From: Hyphomicrobiales bacterium
GTDB taxonomy: Bacteria > Pseudomonadota > Alphaproteobacteria > Rhizobiales > Rhizobiaceae
Length of the DNA stretch: 43,269 nt
Direction of reading: 5' to 3'
Assembly (NCBI GenBank): GCA_900469955.1
Contig: UBYX01000012.1
Coordinates: 241,480 to 284,748, forward strand
Shown here: in pieces, positions 41,006 through 43,269 of the stretch
How positions within the stretch are numbered: position 1 is the stretch's first letter
How the letters are laid out: the number at the start of each line of letters is the position of its first letter
The notes under the pieces: model-generated
Databases searched by the model: none
Seen by the model: the letters and a program-made list of their open reading frames with translations, nothing else
What the model was told of the DNA's origin: nothing
Translations under genes and position numbers: made by a program

Positions 41006-43269
41006 TCACTTGTCGCGGCCAAGCAGGGTAAGCAGGCCGCCGGTCGCGAGCCCCAGCAGGACGCTGCCGGCGCCCAGAAGCAGCGCATATGACATGATAT
41101 TGTCCGAAAGCCAGTTTGCCGCGATCAGCCGGGCGTTCTCGAACGAGAACGGTTGCGTCGGACTGAAGCGGAATTGGCTGACCGGCACCTCGCTCGGTTC
41201 CTTGTCCGCGCCTTCATAGACGGTGATGCGCCCCTTGAGCTTGTCCCACTCGGTGCGGGACGAAAAATTCTGCATCCCTTCGGCCAGCAAATCCGTATTC
41301 GGAGCGAGGACTGCGGTCCACGTGCCGACGTCTGTCGGATCGCTTTGTTGGGCGATGATCAGCTGCGCAGTCGGCGGCGGCTTGTAGAATTCTTCGGTCG
41401 CGGGCGCGAAACGCAGCATTGCAACGGAAAGGTCGAAGTTCTCCTTTGCCCATTCCCCGAGCGCCGAGAACTGCCGTGCAAAGAAATTCGTTCCGGAGCG
41501 CTGCTGCCAATCCTGCAGCGTCAGAGACTGATCGCTGGCGGGCCTGGAGGTGGAGCCCGAGGGCGTCCAGCTATTGCGGCTGTCCTGATCGATCTTCAGT
41601 TGGGCGAGGACATTTGGAGGAAATTCCGAGATGGCGCCGACGAACAGGGCATTGACGCCGGATACCCGCGCCGCCGACGTGGTGACGTCGACGGGGATGA
41701 CGTATTGCGCTGCCTCGGCCATCTTGCCGAGGAAAGTCGCGGCCGCGGCGAGCGTCTGTTCGTCTATCCGCCCCAGAAATAGGGAAACTGGCGGCGGGCT
41801 GATCCGGTACGGGAAGCCCGTGCCCGCGGTGGCGGCGAGGTTGGGCACCTGTGCGATGCGGGCGAAATTCGGCATGTGAAACTGCGAACTGCCAAAGAGC
41901 GCGAAACGCGCCTTGGGATCGGCCGACGTGCCGGGCGCGCAGACGGCATCCTGGCGGGTCAGGAGCGCCGCTTCGATATCGACGGTGTTGACGCCGGGCC
42001 GGAAGTGTCTAAGCGTCATCTTGATCGGGAGATGTCGAAGCACCCCGCCTTTGTCGGAGGTGATAGGCACGGTCGAAGCGATGTTGCCGTTGACGAAGAC
42101 ATCGATATGGCTGCCCGGTTGAACCTCCGACGTATACGCGGCGTCGAGCAGGATGCGGGCTTCGCCATAGGCATTTGCATAGAAATCCGAAGGGACGCCG
42201 ATCGTGAAGCGGGTACGGAAGAGGCGGCCCGAGAATTCCTGGCTTTGGATACCGAGGCGCGTGAAGTCGATAGCCGCGTTGGAGTAAAGGAAGGGCGTGT
42301 CGATCCCGTGCCAGGATTGGGTAGCGAGCGTCTCGCGCCTTTGGACCGCAGCACCGTTTGTGGAGGAAATCAGACTGTTGACCAGTCCTTCGATTGCCGG
42401 CCAGCCCGGGCCGGAAAGGACGAATGCCGAAACGCCTGCCGTGCCGGGATAGTCGAAGAAGCCTGCCGCGGCGCCGCTTCTGTTCGAATCGGACAGTGCA
42501 GGCAGTATCGGTCTCAGCTCGTCATGGGTGCCAACGAAGATCGCGAGTTCTCCCGGCTGCGGCGGAGCGCCGGGCGTCTTCTCGAAAGTGAAGGACTGGT
42601 TTGGCATGCCGCTCATCAGCGCGAGCCCTTGGGAAAGCCGCATCAGGACGTCCGTCGCCCCCAATTGATCGAGTGCAGGCACGATCAGCCGGAAGCGCGT
42701 ATTGCCCTGGTTATCGACGCCCACGGCGCGGATGTCGTCCAGACGCGAGAAGCGGCCTGCATTTGGGGCATCGAAGGTCAGGAATGTCCGTTGCGGATCG
42801 ATATCCGTCCAGAGTTCGAACGTCGACTCGATCGTGCAGTCGGTACGATGGCGTTGGTCGGCGCGAAAACGGACGAGATTGACGCCAGCCTTCAAGGTTC
42901 CAGCGGGAATGTCAATCACGCGGTCGCGAAAGCCCTCCGGGGAGGCGATCTGGTCATTGTGGATAGGGCTGTCGTTGACGGTAATGGCCAGACGCGAGGC
43001 TTCCGGGGCCACGACGATGGAATTCTGGTAGCCGATATGAAGTCTGGCCGGAGCCGCCGCCTGATCCGGCGTGAGATAGATCGACCAGGAGCGTTGTTCG
43101 CCTTCGCCGTGCAGCCGCAATGTCCTGTCGGGTACGAGATAGCGCCGTGCAGAAAGCTCTGATGGTGCGGGAGGTTGCCGCGGCGGGGCGGGCTGCACGG
43201 CGGCAGGAGCGCGCGCATCACCACCGGCAGGCGGAACCGGGGAGGGGGAAAACGGCCGTGAGCCGGGGG
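41006..43269 (-). CDS. bcsB: Cellulose synthase regulatory subunit BcsB (5' end beyond window)
   Basis: BcsB is the periplasmic partner of cellulose synthase BcsA, anchored by one C-terminal transmembrane helix and required for polymer export. The 754 visible codons show an N-terminal Pro/Ala-rich stretch that continues to the window edge without a start or signal peptide. Carbohydrate-binding and flavodoxin-like repeats follow (LHIGYQNSIVV, GSSQFHMPNFARIAQVPNLA), then a C-terminal helix at about the last 35 residues (YALLLGAGSVLLGLATGGLLTLLG). The gene runs leftward, so bcsA would be expected just right of the window. GTG at 43198 is an internal codon, not the start. Confidence 0.92.
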   Translation of the reverse strand, partial: PGSRPFSPSPVPPAGGDARAPAAVQPAPPRQPPAPSELSARRYLVPDRTLRLHGEGEQRSWSIYLTPDQAAAPARLHIGYQNSIVVAPEASRLAITVNDSPIHNDQIASPEGFRDRVIDIPAGTLKAGVNLVRFRADQRHRTDCTIESTFELWTDIDPQRTFLTFDAPNAGRFSRLDDIRAVGVDNQGNTRFRLIVPALDQLGATDVLMRLSQGLALMSGMPNQSFTFEKTPGAPPQPGELAIFVGTHDELRPILPALSDSNRSGAAAGFFDYPGTAGVSAFVLSGPGWPAIEGLVNSLISSTNGAAVQRRETLATQSWHGIDTPFLYSNAAIDFTRLGIQSQEFSGRLFRTRFTIGVPSDFYANAYGEARILLDAAYTSEVQPGSHIDVFVNGNIASTVPITSDKGGVLRHLPIKMTLRHFRPGVNTVDIEAALLTRQDAVCAPGTSADPKARFALFGSSQFHMPNFARIAQVPNLAATAGTGFPYRISPPPVSLFLGRIDEQTLAAAATFLGKMAEAAQYVIPVDVTTSAARVSGVNALFVGAISEFPPNVLAQLKIDQDSRNSWTPSGSTSRPASDQSLTLQDWQQRSGTNFFARQFSALGEWAKENFDLSVAMLRFAPATEEFYKPPPTAQLIIAQQSDPTDVGTWTAVLAPNTDLLAEGMQNFSSRTEWDKLKGRITVYEGADKEPSEVPVSQFRFSPTQPFSFENARLIAANWLSDNIMSYALLLGAGSVLLGLATGGLLTLLGRDK

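Overview
The window looks like chromosome of a Rhizobiaceae member (Rhizobium, Agrobacterium or Ensifer type). The grounds are the high GC, a RIME-like palindromic intergenic element, the gene string murA - DUF2948 - hisD - UPF0262 - LMW phosphatase - infA - maf - yacG, DUF1236 proteins, OpgC, BcsB and EcfG-type stress promoter matches. All calls come from reading the sequence and recalled family knowledge; no database was searched.

Layout. 1-2.1 kb: palindromic repeats, a SRAP-domain protein, a RIME-like element, an unexplained strongly structured stretch and a small cysteine-containing hypothetical. 2.2-5.5 kb: an MscS channel, a lipoprotein and a Cys/Met-metabolism PLP enzyme. 5.6-18.6 kb: a sugar catabolic locus. 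Nine leftward genes encode an ABC importer (ATPase, permease, binding protein), an aldo/keto reductase, a lactonase, a zinc alcohol dehydrogenase, a RhaM-type mutarotase, an SDR and an L-fuconate dehydratase. A FadR-type GntR regulator and a UxaA-family dehydratase run divergently, and a UxuB/mannitol-dehydrogenase-like gene lies at the far end. Together they match the non-phosphorylating L-fucose route: import, anomer conversion, oxidation to the lactone, hydrolysis to L-fuconate, dehydration, oxidation. No recognisable enzyme for the last cleavage is present.

18.7-26.8 kb: OpgC (glucan succinylation), a large transporter-fused hybrid histidine kinase, MscL, an aminotransferase, a possible 41-residue gene and a GalE epimerase. 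26.8-32.9 kb: small secreted and membrane proteins (a Gly/Ser/Asn-rich exported protein, a frameshifted polysaccharide deacetylase, two DUF1236 proteins, two tiny membrane proteins, an Asn-Gly repeat protein) and a NarL-type two-component pair. Four of these units are preceded by matches to the alphaproteobacterial general stress promoter (EcfG/RpoE2), and a fifth match precedes opgC. With MscS, MscL and OpgC this gives the window an envelope and osmotic stress flavour.

33.0-43.3 kb: tRNA-Thr(GGT), a small Ala/Arg-rich protein, murA with a strong terminator, an SDR, then DUF2948, hisD, UPF0262, an LMW-type phosphatase, infA, maf, yacG, tRNA-Phe(GAA), an alkyladenine DNA glycosylase and the 3' part of bcsB running off the right edge.

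Most notable: the EcfG-type promoter cluster; a complete micro-gene (promoter, strong SD, 30-codon single-helix ORF, terminator) at 29.88-30.12 kb; the fucose locus lacking its final enzyme but carrying UxaA-, UxuB- and ADH-family extras; a one-base frameshift in a deacetylase gene; and structured RNA-like sequence at 1.38-1.61 kb.
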